Positions 1-7,020 of a DNA stretch of 7,969 nucleotides are shown one piece after another. This stretch comes from Coxiellaceae bacterium UBA6002 (GTDB lineage Bacteria > Pseudomonadota > Gammaproteobacteria > UBA6002). The notes below the pieces were generated by a model, which was not told the origin of the DNA, did no database searches, and was given only the letters and a program-made list of their open reading frames with translations. The DNA lies in contig DJAM01000059.1 of the NCBI GenBank assembly GCA_002429595.1, positions 1 to 7,969 on the forward strand. Direction: 5' to 3'. Numbering within the stretch: position 1 is the first letter of the stretch; each line of letters starts with the position of its first letter. Made by a program: the position numbers and the translations under genes.

Positions 1-30
1 ATCCATGCTTCCAGCCGCACCTATGATGGG

Positions 31-73
31 TTCCCGCCTTCGCGGGAATGACAAAAAAAACGCGAGAGTGACA
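31..73 (+). repeat. Two degenerate copies of a 20-base CGCGGGAATGACA repeat, with a small hairpin
   Basis: CGCGGGAATGACA (41-53) is followed 20 bases later by CGCGAGAGTGACA (61-73), an 11/13 match. The first copy sits in a hairpin: TTCCCGC (31-37) pairs with GCGGGAA (42-48) around the loop CTTC. The same motif occurs in the opposite orientation as a cleaner 20-base tandem array at 7901-7969, so this is a dispersed intergenic repeat family. It resembles the REP-like palindromes of many proteobacterial genomes. No function can be read from it. Positions 1-30 show nothing I can assign. Confidence 0.7.
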
Positions 74-120
74 ATCGGGAAAACTCCGGTATTTAACCAA
101 CTTAAATTTCACTATAAAAC

Positions 121-126
121 TATAAT
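121..126 (+). promoter_or_regulatory. Candidate -10 box for comF
   Basis: A perfect TATAAT lies 29 bases before the comF ATG in a strongly AT-rich stretch (about 91-145). No good -35 hexamer sits 16-18 bases upstream; the best candidates around 97-104 match TTGACA poorly. In DNA this AT-rich a TATAAT can arise by chance, so the site is supported mainly by its location immediately before the gene. Confidence 0.4.
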
Positions 127-155
127 AATTCAATTAAACGAAAAAGTCGTTAGCA

Positions 156-842
156 ATGCTTAAAAGAGTGCTCGATTGGATATTGCCAATTTCTTGCGTA
201 GTGTGTCAGCAAGTGGATGGCCACTATTTTTGTAATAATTGTTTAAGCTACTTACCTTGGCTTACCAATGCTTGCAGGCTTTGCGCCTGTGAGATGGAAT
301 TATTGACTACACCAATTTGCGGTGAATGTTTAATCGATCCACCCGCTCACGATAAGATCATCGTCTTGTTTAAATATGAGTTTCCAATCCCCTCATTGAT
401 TACTCAATTTAAATTTCGAAAGCAGCTTTATTTAGGAACTGCTTTTGGCACAGTGCTTAGCGAAAAGGTTAAAGAATGTTATGAGGGTGATAGTTACCCT
501 GAATGTATTATTCCGGTTCCGTTACATCCAATAAGATTACGCCAGCGAGGTTACAATCAAGCACTTGAAATAGCTCGCAGTCTAAAAAAAAATCGACTCA
601 AGATTGATTTCACAAGGGTTTCGCGAGTCATTGCTACGAGACCTCAAACTTTAATTCATTATGATGACCGGCGAAAAAACGTGGTAAATTCATTTCTTAT
701 TGCGAAAGATTTCAACTATCAGCATGTCGCAGTTTTAGATGATGTGATTACCACGGGTAGTACTATCAACGAATTAACCAAAACTTTAAAAAAGAACGGG
801 GTAAAAAGAGTCGACGTGATTTGTGTAGCAAAAACGATGTAA
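156..842 (+). CDS. comF: ComF/GntX-family phosphoribosyltransferase-like protein
   Basis: This 228-residue cytoplasmic protein belongs to the ComF (ComFC/GntX) family, linked in competent bacteria to handling of imported single-stranded DNA; its exact reaction is unsettled. The N-terminus has four CxxC pairs (C14/C17, C26/C29, C40/C43, C55/C58), the zinc-finger arrangement of the family. Next come the family signatures PVPLHP and RGYNQA (around residues 118-136) and a type I phosphoribosyltransferase PRPP loop, VLDDVITTGST (about 193-203). Length is normal for the family and the frame is intact. The ATG at 156 is the natural start because it gives the usual short lead into the first CxxC, although no clear Shine-Dalgarno precedes it. 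A run of nine A (584-592) lies in codons for Leu-Lys-Lys-Asn. The gene stands alone on the plus strand, converging on lpd. The family call is firm; a role in natural transformation is not shown here. Confidence 0.92.
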   Translation: MLKRVLDWILPISCVVCQQVDGHYFCNNCLSYLPWLTNACRLCACEMELLTTPICGECLIDPPAHDKIIVLFKYEFPIPSLITQFKFRKQLYLGTAFGTVLSEKVKECYEGDSYPECIIPVPLHPIRLRQRGYNQALEIARSLKKNRLKIDFTRVSRVIATRPQTLIHYDDRRKNVVNSFLIAKDFNYQHVAVLDDVITTGSTINELTKTLKKNGVKRVDVICVAKTM

Positions 843-847
843 TAACT

Positions 848-874
848 CTCCTCTCCCGCTAAGCGGAAGAGGAG
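848..874. terminator. Intergenic hairpin between convergent comF and lpd
   Basis: CTCCTCTCCCGCT (848-860) is complementary to AGCGGAAGAGGAG (862-874) with one C/A mismatch, giving about 11 pairs around a TAA loop. It fills most of the 43-base gap between the two stop codons and so could end transcription from both sides. Neither strand has a U-run directly after the stem, so it is not a classical intrinsic terminator. A REP-like palindrome or an mRNA 3'-end stabiliser fits equally well. Confidence 0.5.
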
Positions 875-885
875 GACGTATTGAC

Positions 886-2310
886 CTAGTCTTTTTTCTT
901 TTTCGGTAAATAAAGATCAGTAATCGTTCCTTCAAATACCTCAGCAGATAGCATATTCGTTTCAGATAGCGTTGGATGCGGATGAATAGTTAAGGCAATA
1001 TCTTCAGCATCACAGCCCATCTCAATCGCAAGCGCTAATTCAGCAATAAGTTCGCCTGCATTAACGCCGACAATACCAGCACCAATAATTCGATTCGTGC
1101 TTTCATCGAATAAGATCTTAGTTAGACCTTCTGATCTTGCAATACTTAAAGCACGACCACTTGCTGCCCAAGGAAAGACACCTTTGCCATATTTTATGCC
1201 TTGTTTTTGCGCTTCAGCTTCAGTCAAGCCAACCCATGCTACTTCAGGATCGGTATAAGCTACCGATGCGATGCATTTCGCATCAAAATAATGCTTCTTA
1301 CCAGCAATCACTTCTGCAGCGACATGGCCTTCCGGAATCGCCTTATGCGCCAACATTGGATTACCAGCAACATCTCCGATGGCAAAGATGTTTGGCACAT
1401 TGGTGCGTAATTGTTTATCAACTGCGATAAAACCGCGTTCGTCAACTTTGACACCGGCTTTTTCAGCAGCAATTTGATCACCATTAGGTCTTCGACCCAC
1501 TGCAACTAAGATTTGATCGAATTTTTGTGGCTCTGCGGGAGCATTCTTGCCTTCAAAGGTGACATATAAACCATCTTTTTTGGCGTCAACTTTAGTAACT
1601 TTAGTTTCAATTAAAATGTTTTCGTATTTCTTGCTAACAAATTTATGCAGCGGGGCAACGACATCGCGATCGGCACCTGGAATCAATTGGTCCATCAATT
1701 CCACAACTGTAATTTTAGATCCTAGTGCGTTATAAACAGTAGCCATTTCCAAGCCAATGATCCCGCCACCAATCACTAACATTCGACCTTTAGTCTGCTC
1801 TAACTTTAATGCGCCAGTTGAATCGATAATGCGCGGATCTTCTGGAATAAAAGGTAATTTCACTGGACGCGAACCCACCGCGATGATAGCGTTTTCAAAG
1901 GTAATTACTGTTTTACCGTCTGGACCTTCAACTTCAATGGTGTGCTCGGAAGTGAATTTAGCTGTTCCTTGTACGACTTGTACTTGGCGTTGTTTCGCCA
2001 ACATTTTTAAACCGCCAGTTAATCTGCCAACAACATTTTTGTCTTTCCATTGGTTAATTTTTTCGATGTCGACTTTAGGTTCTCCAAAGGTCAGACCCAA
2101 TTCAGCAGCGTCATGGGCATCAGCCATTACTTTTGCAATATGCAATAAAGCTTTTGATGGAATACAGCCAACATTGAGACAAACGCCTCCTAACGTCTCA
2201 TAACGTTCCACTAAAATCGTTTTTTTACCAAGATCGGCAGCACGAAATGCAGCTGAATAACCACCAGGACCACTACCAATAACCACCACATCTGCTTTTA
2301 AATCAGTCAT
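886..2310 (-). CDS. lpd: Dihydrolipoyl dehydrogenase (E3 of pyruvate dehydrogenase)
   Basis: This 474-residue cytoplasmic FAD enzyme reoxidises the dihydrolipoyl group on E2 and passes the electrons to NAD+. Visible in order are the FAD-binding GSGPGG (residues 12-17), the redox disulfide GGVCLNVGC (C44, C49), the NAD-binding GGGIIG (181-186), a second FAD motif IFAIGDVAG, and the C-terminal HPHPTLSE (443-450) with the catalytic His445-Glu450 pair. Length matches E. coli Lpd (474). It is the last gene of the aceE operon and starts 16 bases after the aceF stop. The candidate Shine-Dalgarno AAGAGG overlaps that TAA stop, about 12 bases from the ATG, which suggests translation coupled to aceF. 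The tail is KKKKD. In many gammaproteobacteria the same E3 also serves 2-oxoglutarate dehydrogenase and glycine cleavage; that cannot be judged here. Confidence 0.97.
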   Translation of the reverse strand: MTDLKADVVVIGSGPGGYSAAFRAADLGKKTILVERYETLGGVCLNVGCIPSKALLHIAKVMADAHDAAELGLTFGEPKVDIEKINQWKDKNVVGRLTGGLKMLAKQRQVQVVQGTAKFTSEHTIEVEGPDGKTVITFENAIIAVGSRPVKLPFIPEDPRIIDSTGALKLEQTKGRMLVIGGGIIGLEMATVYNALGSKITVVELMDQLIPGADRDVVAPLHKFVSKKYENILIETKVTKVDAKKDGLYVTFEGKNAPAEPQKFDQILVAVGRRPNGDQIAAEKAGVKVDERGFIAVDKQLRTNVPNIFAIGDVAGNPMLAHKAIPEGHVAAEVIAGKKHYFDAKCIASVAYTDPEVAWVGLTEAEAQKQGIKYGKGVFPWAASGRALSIARSEGLTKILFDESTNRIIGAGIVGVNAGELIAELALAIEMGCDAEDIALTIHPHPTLSETNMLSAEVFEGTITDLYLPKKKKD

Positions 2311-2326
2311 AAAATCTTTATACCTC

Positions 2327-3598
2327 TTATAGTAATAATGTTCGGATATCTGTCAGACAGTTAGCCAAGAAAACTAAGAATCTAGCACCATCTGCGCCAT
2401 CAACGACACGATGATCGTAAGAGAGAGATAGCGGTAACATCAATCTCGGAACAAATTCTTGATCTTCGTATATAGGTTTAACTTGGGCTTTTGACACACC
2501 CAATATTGCAACTTCAGGAGCATTTACAATCGGTGTAAATGCAGTGCCTCCAATTCCTCCCAAACTCGAAATGGTAAAGCAACCACCACTCATTTCAGCA
2601 GGTGTTAAACCCTTTTCCCTAGCTTTTTTACTTAGTTGACTCAGTTCTACGGCTAATTCAACCATGTTTTTTTGATCAACGTCTCTAACGACCGGCACAA
2701 CTAGTCCATTTGGTGTGTCAACTGCAATACCTAAATTATAATATTTTTTCAGGATTAAATTTTCCCCTTTTGAATCTAATGATGAATTAAAATTAGGGAA
2801 TTTTTTAAGTGCAGCAACCACAGCCTTCATAATAAAGACTAATGGCGTTAATTTTATGCCGGTTTTTTCAAGCTGGGCTTTCTGATCCTCTCTGAATTCT
2901 TCAAGATCAGTAATATCAGCTTCTCCAAATTGAGTTACATGCGGAACTGTCACCCAACTACGATGCACATTGACGCCGGTTAATTTTTTAATTTTGTTCA
3001 AAGCTACCGATTCGATGTCACCGAATTTAGAAAAATCAATTTCGGGTCCTTTGGGAACCTGAAGTCCATTTTGTCCAGCGGATCCTTGATGAAGTGTAGT
3101 CTTGACATATTTTTGTAAATCTTCTTTTAAAATACGATCTTTGGTACCGCTGCCTTTAACTTTGCCCAAATCAATACCAAATTCGCGAGCAATTCGACGC
3201 ACAGCCGGGCCTGCATGAACTTGAACTGTTTCACTGCTCGCAGGCATAGCCACACTTGGCGCAGATTCTTTAACAGCTTCTTTTGCGGATGGCTCAACGG
3301 GTTTACTTTCGGCAGCAACTTCTGGCTTTTTAGCTTCTGCAGCTGCTGCAGTTTTTGCCTCCTGACCTTTTAAAGTCAAAATTAGGCTTCCTTCAGAAAC
3401 ACGATCACCTATTTTTACTTTAATTTGGTCGATCACTCCTTCTGCAGGCGATGGAATTTCCATACTGGCTTTTTCACTTTCCAATGTAATTAAAGAATCA
3501 TCTTTTTTGACATGATCACCTGGAGACACGAGTACTTCAATGACTTCGACGTTCGTAGCATCCCCAATATTTGGAACTTTTATTTCCTGGATAGCCAA
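2327..3598 (-). CDS. aceF: Dihydrolipoyllysine acetyltransferase (E2 of pyruvate dehydrogenase), TTG start
   Basis: E2 is the core of the complex: its swinging lipoyl arm takes the acetyl group from E1 and transfers it to CoA. The 423-residue product has one lipoyl domain (about 1-77; lipoylated Lys43 in TLESEKASM), an Ala/Pro/Glu/Lys-rich linker (about 80-127), the peripheral subunit-binding domain (about 128-165) and the catalytic domain (about 190-423) with the active-site motif DHRVVDG (His396, Asp400). E. coli AceF has three lipoyl domains and about 630 residues, so this is a short, single-arm form. I chose the TTG at 3598-3596 because AAGGAG (3612-3607) sits 8 bases upstream and the protein then begins MAIQEIKVPNIGD, a normal lipoyl-domain N-terminus. 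An in-frame ATG exists at 3718, but the added 40 residues only translate a repeat and hairpin. The gene lies third in the operon. Confidence 0.95.
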   Translation of the reverse strand: MAIQEIKVPNIGDATNVEVIEVLVSPGDHVKKDDSLITLESEKASMEIPSPAEGVIDQIKVKIGDRVSEGSLILTLKGQEAKTAAAAEAKKPEVAAESKPVEPSAKEAVKESAPSVAMPASSETVQVHAGPAVRRIAREFGIDLGKVKGSGTKDRILKEDLQKYVKTTLHQGSAGQNGLQVPKGPEIDFSKFGDIESVALNKIKKLTGVNVHRSWVTVPHVTQFGEADITDLEEFREDQKAQLEKTGIKLTPLVFIMKAVVAALKKFPNFNSSLDSKGENLILKKYYNLGIAVDTPNGLVVPVVRDVDQKNMVELAVELSQLSKKAREKGLTPAEMSGGCFTISSLGGIGGTAFTPIVNAPEVAILGVSKAQVKPIYEDQEFVPRLMLPLSLSYDHRVVDGADGARFLVFLANCLTDIRTLLL

Positions 3599-3606
3599 AT
3601 GTTGAT

Positions 3607-3612
3607 CTCCTT
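3607..3612 (-). promoter_or_regulatory. Ribosome binding site deciding the aceF start
   Basis: On the minus strand AAGGAG lies 8 bases before the TTG at 3598-3596. It is the strongest Shine-Dalgarno in the operon and it precedes the residue where lipoyl-domain homology begins, which is why the upstream ATG reading is rejected. Confidence 0.8.
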
Positions 3613-3629
3613 CTGAGCTAAATAATAAA

Positions 3630-3701
3630 CAGTGTCGTCGTTCCACGACAAAACAATGCCGACGCTCCACTGCAAAACAGTGCCGACGTCCCGCGACTTG
3701 T
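3630..3701. repeat. Three copies of a 24-base tandem repeat upstream of aceF
   Basis: On the plus strand, copies begin at 3630, 3654 and 3678 with the form CARTGYCGWCG followed by a variable part and, in the first two copies, CAAAA. The third copy runs into the hairpin at 3682-3716. Because 24 is a multiple of three, the minus strand reads as repeated eight-residue RRHCF(A/V)VE units, which extend the aceF frame artificially. The first copy also holds a small palindrome, GTCGT-TCC-ACGAC (3636-3648). The array is too short and has no unique spacers, so it is not CRISPR. Confidence 0.75.
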
Positions 3702-3716
3702 CCGCGGGACGTCGGC
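3682..3716. repeat. Perfect 14-bp inverted repeat (hairpin) between the exported-protein gene and aceF
   Basis: GCCGACGTCCCGCG (3682-3695) and its exact complement CGCGGGACGTCGGC (3703-3716) flank a 7-base loop. It begins only 10 bases after the stop codon of the upstream gene on the minus strand. In operon mRNA this would be a very stable GC-rich stem. On the minus strand it is followed by ACTG and then only four T, so strong intrinsic termination is doubtful. Partial attenuation, RNase processing or 3'-end protection of the upstream message are plausible roles, all inferred. Confidence 0.8.
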
Positions 3717-3726
3717 AAAAATAATA

Positions 3727-4116
3727 TTAATACAATCTCTTAGGTCCTAACTTAACAACTTCCTCTGCTTCTTGAGTGGTTAAATTAAGGATATTAATGT
3801 CGCCGCTAAGTGGCTGTTCCAGCTTTTGAATATAGACAACTTTACCATTCCATATCCAAACAACTTGCTGCCCCACCATTGGTTCAGTTGCAACAGCTAG
3901 TTTATCTGCCATCTTAACTTTTAAAGCAAGCATGACACCTGAGTGAACTTGATCAACTTGAAAAAGTTGAGCCACTTCAACATCATTTTTATTGATATCA
4001 ATCGTTTGGTTTTGCAATTGCAGATGAAGCCCTGCGCTGTGATTAGCAAATACTTGTGGTATTGCCACCATCAATAGACCAAGTACTATTTTCTTCGCGC
4101 AGTTAGTGCTCAACAC
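3727..4116 (-). CDS. Small exported protein of unknown function, with a possible SecD-head-like domain
   Basis: This 129-residue protein has a clear N-terminal signal peptide: Lys8-Lys9, a hydrophobic core at about 10-20, and likely cleavage after VFA24. No lipobox cysteine or later membrane segment is seen, so the mature part (about 105 residues) should be periplasmic. Residues about 60-123 (HSGVMLALKV, then LAVATEPMVG, NGKVVYIQ, PLSGDINI and LTTQEAEEV) follow the order of motifs in the periplasmic P1 head of SecD: a substrate-like strand, a helix, a strand ending in G.VV, PISG-like, then LT..EA. This is recognition by eye, not a search result. The start is the GTG at 4116-4114, with AAGGA about 8 bases upstream inside the aceE 3' end; the TTG one codon later is an alternative. 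Only 1 base separates it from the aceE stop, so translation is probably coupled. It lies between the genes for E1 and E2 of a cytoplasmic complex, an odd place for an exported protein. Confidence 0.8.
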   Translation of the reverse strand: MLSTNCAKKIVLGLLMVAIPQVFANHSAGLHLQLQNQTIDINKNDVEVAQLFQVDQVHSGVMLALKVKMADKLAVATEPMVGQQVVWIWNGKVVYIQKLEQPLSGDINILNLTTQEAEEVVKLGPKRLY

Positions 4117-4117
4117 T

Positions 4118-6802
4118 TCATTTTTCCTTAACCGTTGAAGCGGTCATTGGATTCATCTTGTCTGGCTTGATACCGTATTTCTTTCTTGCATCTTTAATGC
4201 TACTTGCTGGCAACTGACCATCTTTTACTAATGCCACCACCGCGGTATAAGCAACAAATTGAGCATCAACTTCAAAGAAATAACGAAGTGCTTTTCTCGT
4301 ATCACTTCGACCAAAACCATCTGTTCCTAATACGTAATATTCTTGTGGCACAAATTCTCGGATCTGATCAGCATACAATTTAATATAATCGGTCGCCGCA
4401 ACCACCGGGCCTTTCCTATCTTGTAAACATTGAGTCACATAAGGAACTTGTGGTTTCTGATCTGCATGCAACGCATTTTCTCTTACAATATTAAGTCCGT
4501 CTCTTCGAAGTTCGGTAAAACTTGGTACACTCCAAATATCAGCGCTTACATTAAAATCTTTCTGCAGTAATTCAGCTGCTGCAATGACTTCTCGCAAGAT
4601 AGCGCCTGAACCAAGCAATTGAACTTTACATTTTGCGTTGTCGCCTTCCTTAAATAAATACATACCTTTAATAATGCCATCAGTTACACCTTTTGGCATT
4701 GCTGGGTGATAATAATTTTCGTTCATCACCGTAATGTAATAAAAAATATCTTCTTGTTGAACATACATCCGCTCCATACCGTGTTGAATAATCACCGCAA
4801 CTTCATAAGCAAATGTTGGATCATAACTAATACAATTGGGAATGACGCTGGAAAAGATGTGGCTGTGACCATCTGTATGTTGCAGACCTTCACCTGCTAA
4901 AGTCGTTCGACCCGCAGTACCACCTAACAAGAAACCGCGTGCTCGCATATCACCAGCCGCCCAAGCTAAATCACCTACTCGCTGGAAACCAAACATAGAG
5001 TAATAAATGTAAAAGGGGATCATGGGAATGCCATTTGTGCTATAGGAGGTTGCGGCGGCCATCCACGACGAAAAAGCGCCAGCTTCTGTAATTCCTTCTT
5101 CTAATAATTGACCGTCTTGTGCCTCGTGATAGAACATAATCTGGTCACGGTCGACCGGATCATAAAGCTGGCCAATTGGGGAATAAATACCTATTTGTCT
5201 AAACAAACCTTCCATACCAAATGTCCGACACTCATCAGGAACAATTGGTACAATTTGTTTTCCAATGTTTTTGTCCCTTAATAGAGTCGTCAACACTCGC
5301 ACAAACGCCATTGTGGTTGAAATCTCTCGATCTCCTGAGTCCTTCAAAAGAACATCAAAGGTTTCTAGGGCTGGTATAGTTAGCACCGGCGACTCTTCAA
5401 AGCGCATCGGTAAATACCCGCCCAAATCCTTCCTTCTTTCATGGAGGAATTTGAATTCAGGACTGCCCTCTTCTGGTCGGTAAAAAGGCAGTTTTGCAAC
5501 TTGATCGTGTGGGATCGGAATAGAAAATCGATCACAAAATGCTGCTAAATGTTCTTCAGTCATCTTCTTTTGTTGATGCGTGATATTTTTACCTTCACCT
5601 GCTGCACCCATGCCATAGCCTTTGATTGTTTTCACCAAAAGCACAGTCGGCTGACCTTTGTGTTTAACAGCAGCTGAATAAGCTGAGTAAACTTTTTGAG
5701 CATCATGGCCACCTCGGTTTAAATGCCAAATTTCCTCATCGGTCATGTCTTTTACGAGTTCTAATAGCTCAGGGTACTTACCAAAGAAATGCTCACGCAC
5801 GTAAGCGCCATCATTCGCTTTATAATTTTGAAATTCACCATCGACGGCTTCTTCCATTCGTTTTTGAAGTAACCCTGTCTTATCCTTGGCAAACAAAGCG
5901 TCCCATCGACCGCCCCACAGTACCTTGATCACATTCCAGCCTGCTCCATGAAACATGCTTTCAAGTTCTTGAATAATTTTGCCATTGCCACGAACAGGAC
6001 CATCTAAGCGCTGAAGATTACAATTAATCACGAAAATGAGATTATCGAGTTTCTCACGACTGGCTACGGTTAGAGCACCCAATGATTCCGGCTCGTCCAT
6101 TTCACCATCACCACAGAACACCCAAACTTTACGGTTTTGCTCTTTTAGAAACCCTCTATTCTCCATATATTTTAAAAATCTTGCTTGATAGATCCCCTGC
6201 AAAGGCCCTAAGCCCATTGAAACAGTAGGAAATTGCCAAAATTTTGGCATGAGCCAAGGATGGGGATAGGATGAAAGCCCTTCGTAATGTACCTCTTGGC
6301 GAAAGTGATCCAAATTATCGTCAGTAAGACGACCTTCCAAATAAGCACGAGCATAAATACCAGGCGCCGAATGGCCTTGAATGTACAGCAAATCCCCTAA
6401 ATTTTCTTCATTTCTACCTTTAAAGAAATAATTGAACCCCACTTCATATAACATGGCTGCTGAACCGTAGGTGGCAATATGACCCCCTAGCTCAGACGCT
6501 TTCTTCCCACCTTTGAGAACCATAGCAACCGCGTTCCAGCGAATATAAGAAATAATTCTCGCCGCAATATCGCTGCCATGAGGTAATTTTTCTTCGAGTT
6601 CAACAGGGATAGTATTACGATAAGGAGTGTTAAATTGAAGACTAGCCTTATGATCCCGTTGTTTTAAGCGGTAATAGAGCTGCTGCAAAAGAAATTTGGC
6701 CCGGTCAGAGCCCTCGAAATCTATTACAGAATCAAGCGCGGATAACCATTCTTGGGTTTCATTGGAATCGAGGTCATCTAATTTTTTTTTTATGTCTGTC
6801 AT
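4118..6802 (-). CDS. aceE: Pyruvate dehydrogenase E1 component, homodimeric type
   Basis: E1 uses thiamine diphosphate and magnesium to decarboxylate pyruvate and reductively acetylate the E2 lipoyl group in the cytoplasm. The 894 residues align along their whole length with E. coli AceE (887). Visible are the active-site histidines in GGHIATYG (His108) and QGHSAPG (His144), the thiamine-diphosphate motif GDGEMDEPES (231-240) with the downstream VINCNLQRLDGPV (258-270), the central EEGITEAGA segment carrying the catalytic glutamate, GEGLQHTDGHSH, and the C-terminal VLGTDGFGRSD. The ATG at 6802 is preceded by TTAAGG with 8-base spacing. Codons 4-7 contain a run of ten A (plus-strand T at 6782-6791), a slippage-prone tract. 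It is the first gene of the operon aceE, exported protein, aceF, lpd. No pdhR gene precedes it, and no PdhR-like ATTGGTnnnACCAAT operator is seen. Confidence 0.98.
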   Translation of the reverse strand: MTDIKKKLDDLDSNETQEWLSALDSVIDFEGSDRAKFLLQQLYYRLKQRDHKASLQFNTPYRNTIPVELEEKLPHGSDIAARIISYIRWNAVAMVLKGGKKASELGGHIATYGSAAMLYEVGFNYFFKGRNEENLGDLLYIQGHSAPGIYARAYLEGRLTDDNLDHFRQEVHYEGLSSYPHPWLMPKFWQFPTVSMGLGPLQGIYQARFLKYMENRGFLKEQNRKVWVFCGDGEMDEPESLGALTVASREKLDNLIFVINCNLQRLDGPVRGNGKIIQELESMFHGAGWNVIKVLWGGRWDALFAKDKTGLLQKRMEEAVDGEFQNYKANDGAYVREHFFGKYPELLELVKDMTDEEIWHLNRGGHDAQKVYSAYSAAVKHKGQPTVLLVKTIKGYGMGAAGEGKNITHQQKKMTEEHLAAFCDRFSIPIPHDQVAKLPFYRPEEGSPEFKFLHERRKDLGGYLPMRFEESPVLTIPALETFDVLLKDSGDREISTTMAFVRVLTTLLRDKNIGKQIVPIVPDECRTFGMEGLFRQIGIYSPIGQLYDPVDRDQIMFYHEAQDGQLLEEGITEAGAFSSWMAAATSYSTNGIPMIPFYIYYSMFGFQRVGDLAWAAGDMRARGFLLGGTAGRTTLAGEGLQHTDGHSHIFSSVIPNCISYDPTFAYEVAVIIQHGMERMYVQQEDIFYYITVMNENYYHPAMPKGVTDGIIKGMYLFKEGDNAKCKVQLLGSGAILREVIAAAELLQKDFNVSADIWSVPSFTELRRDGLNIVRENALHADQKPQVPYVTQCLQDRKGPVVAATDYIKLYADQIREFVPQEYYVLGTDGFGRSDTRKALRYFFEVDAQFVAYTAVVALVKDGQLPASSIKDARKKYGIKPDKMNPMTASTVKEK

Positions 6803-6838
6803 GGACGATACCTTAAGTATTGGGGGCTAAATGGCGGT

Positions 6839-6844
6839 ATTGTA
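6839..6844 (-). promoter_or_regulatory. Weak candidate -10 box for the aceE operon
   Basis: On the minus strand TACAAT (one mismatch to TATAAT) lies 36 bases upstream of the aceE ATG, between the gene and the long inverted repeat. No convincing -35 hexamer is found 16-18 bases upstream. The real promoter could also lie inside the inverted repeat at 6882-7014. Confidence 0.25.
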
Positions 6845-6881
6845 ATGTATTTTCCGCTCGAAAGGTAGGTAGGATCCATGA

Positions 6882-7014
6882 CCTCTTTTTCGTTCCCGTT
6901 CCCGAATATTAAAGACCCATCAAGAACTTAGTTTCGTACGACGCGTTCTATCCAAGTGGTCTGAATGATTCGGGAACAGGAACGGGAGGCGGGAACGGGA
7001 ACGAAAAAAAGAGG
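6882..7014. repeat. Long imperfect inverted repeat (MITE-like) between the BtuF-like gene and aceE
   Basis: The left arm 6882-6904 (CCTC, five T, then CGTTCCCGTTCCCG) matches the complement of the right arm 6990-7014 except for two extra bases in the T run. An inner pair, GTTCCCGAAT (6898-6907) and ATTCGGGAAC (6968-6977), is exact. The right side holds extra GGGAAC-type hexamers (6971-7003), so the arms are unequal in copy number. The core, about 6908-6967, contains no coding sequence. The element occupies most of the 218-base gap and could be a small non-autonomous mobile element or a structured leader. No clear target-site duplication is visible at its ends. Confidence 0.7.
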
Positions 7015-7020
7015 CTTATT

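Noticed and set aside
1137..2203. Several open frames on the plus strand opposite lpd
   Set aside because: They lie antisense to a complete, motif-rich lpd gene and show no recognisable protein features.
3630..3716. Short CRISPR array
   Set aside because: The 24-base units are directly adjacent with no unique spacers, there are only three, and no cas genes are nearby.
3599..3718. N-terminal 40-residue extension of AceF as real protein sequence
   Set aside because: It encodes only repeat and hairpin DNA, has no lipoyl-domain similarity, and a strong ribosome binding site with a TTG start follows it.
3727..4116. Degraded SecD pseudogene
   Set aside because: The frame is intact with its own signal peptide, ribosome binding site and tight operon spacing, so it looks like a complete small gene.
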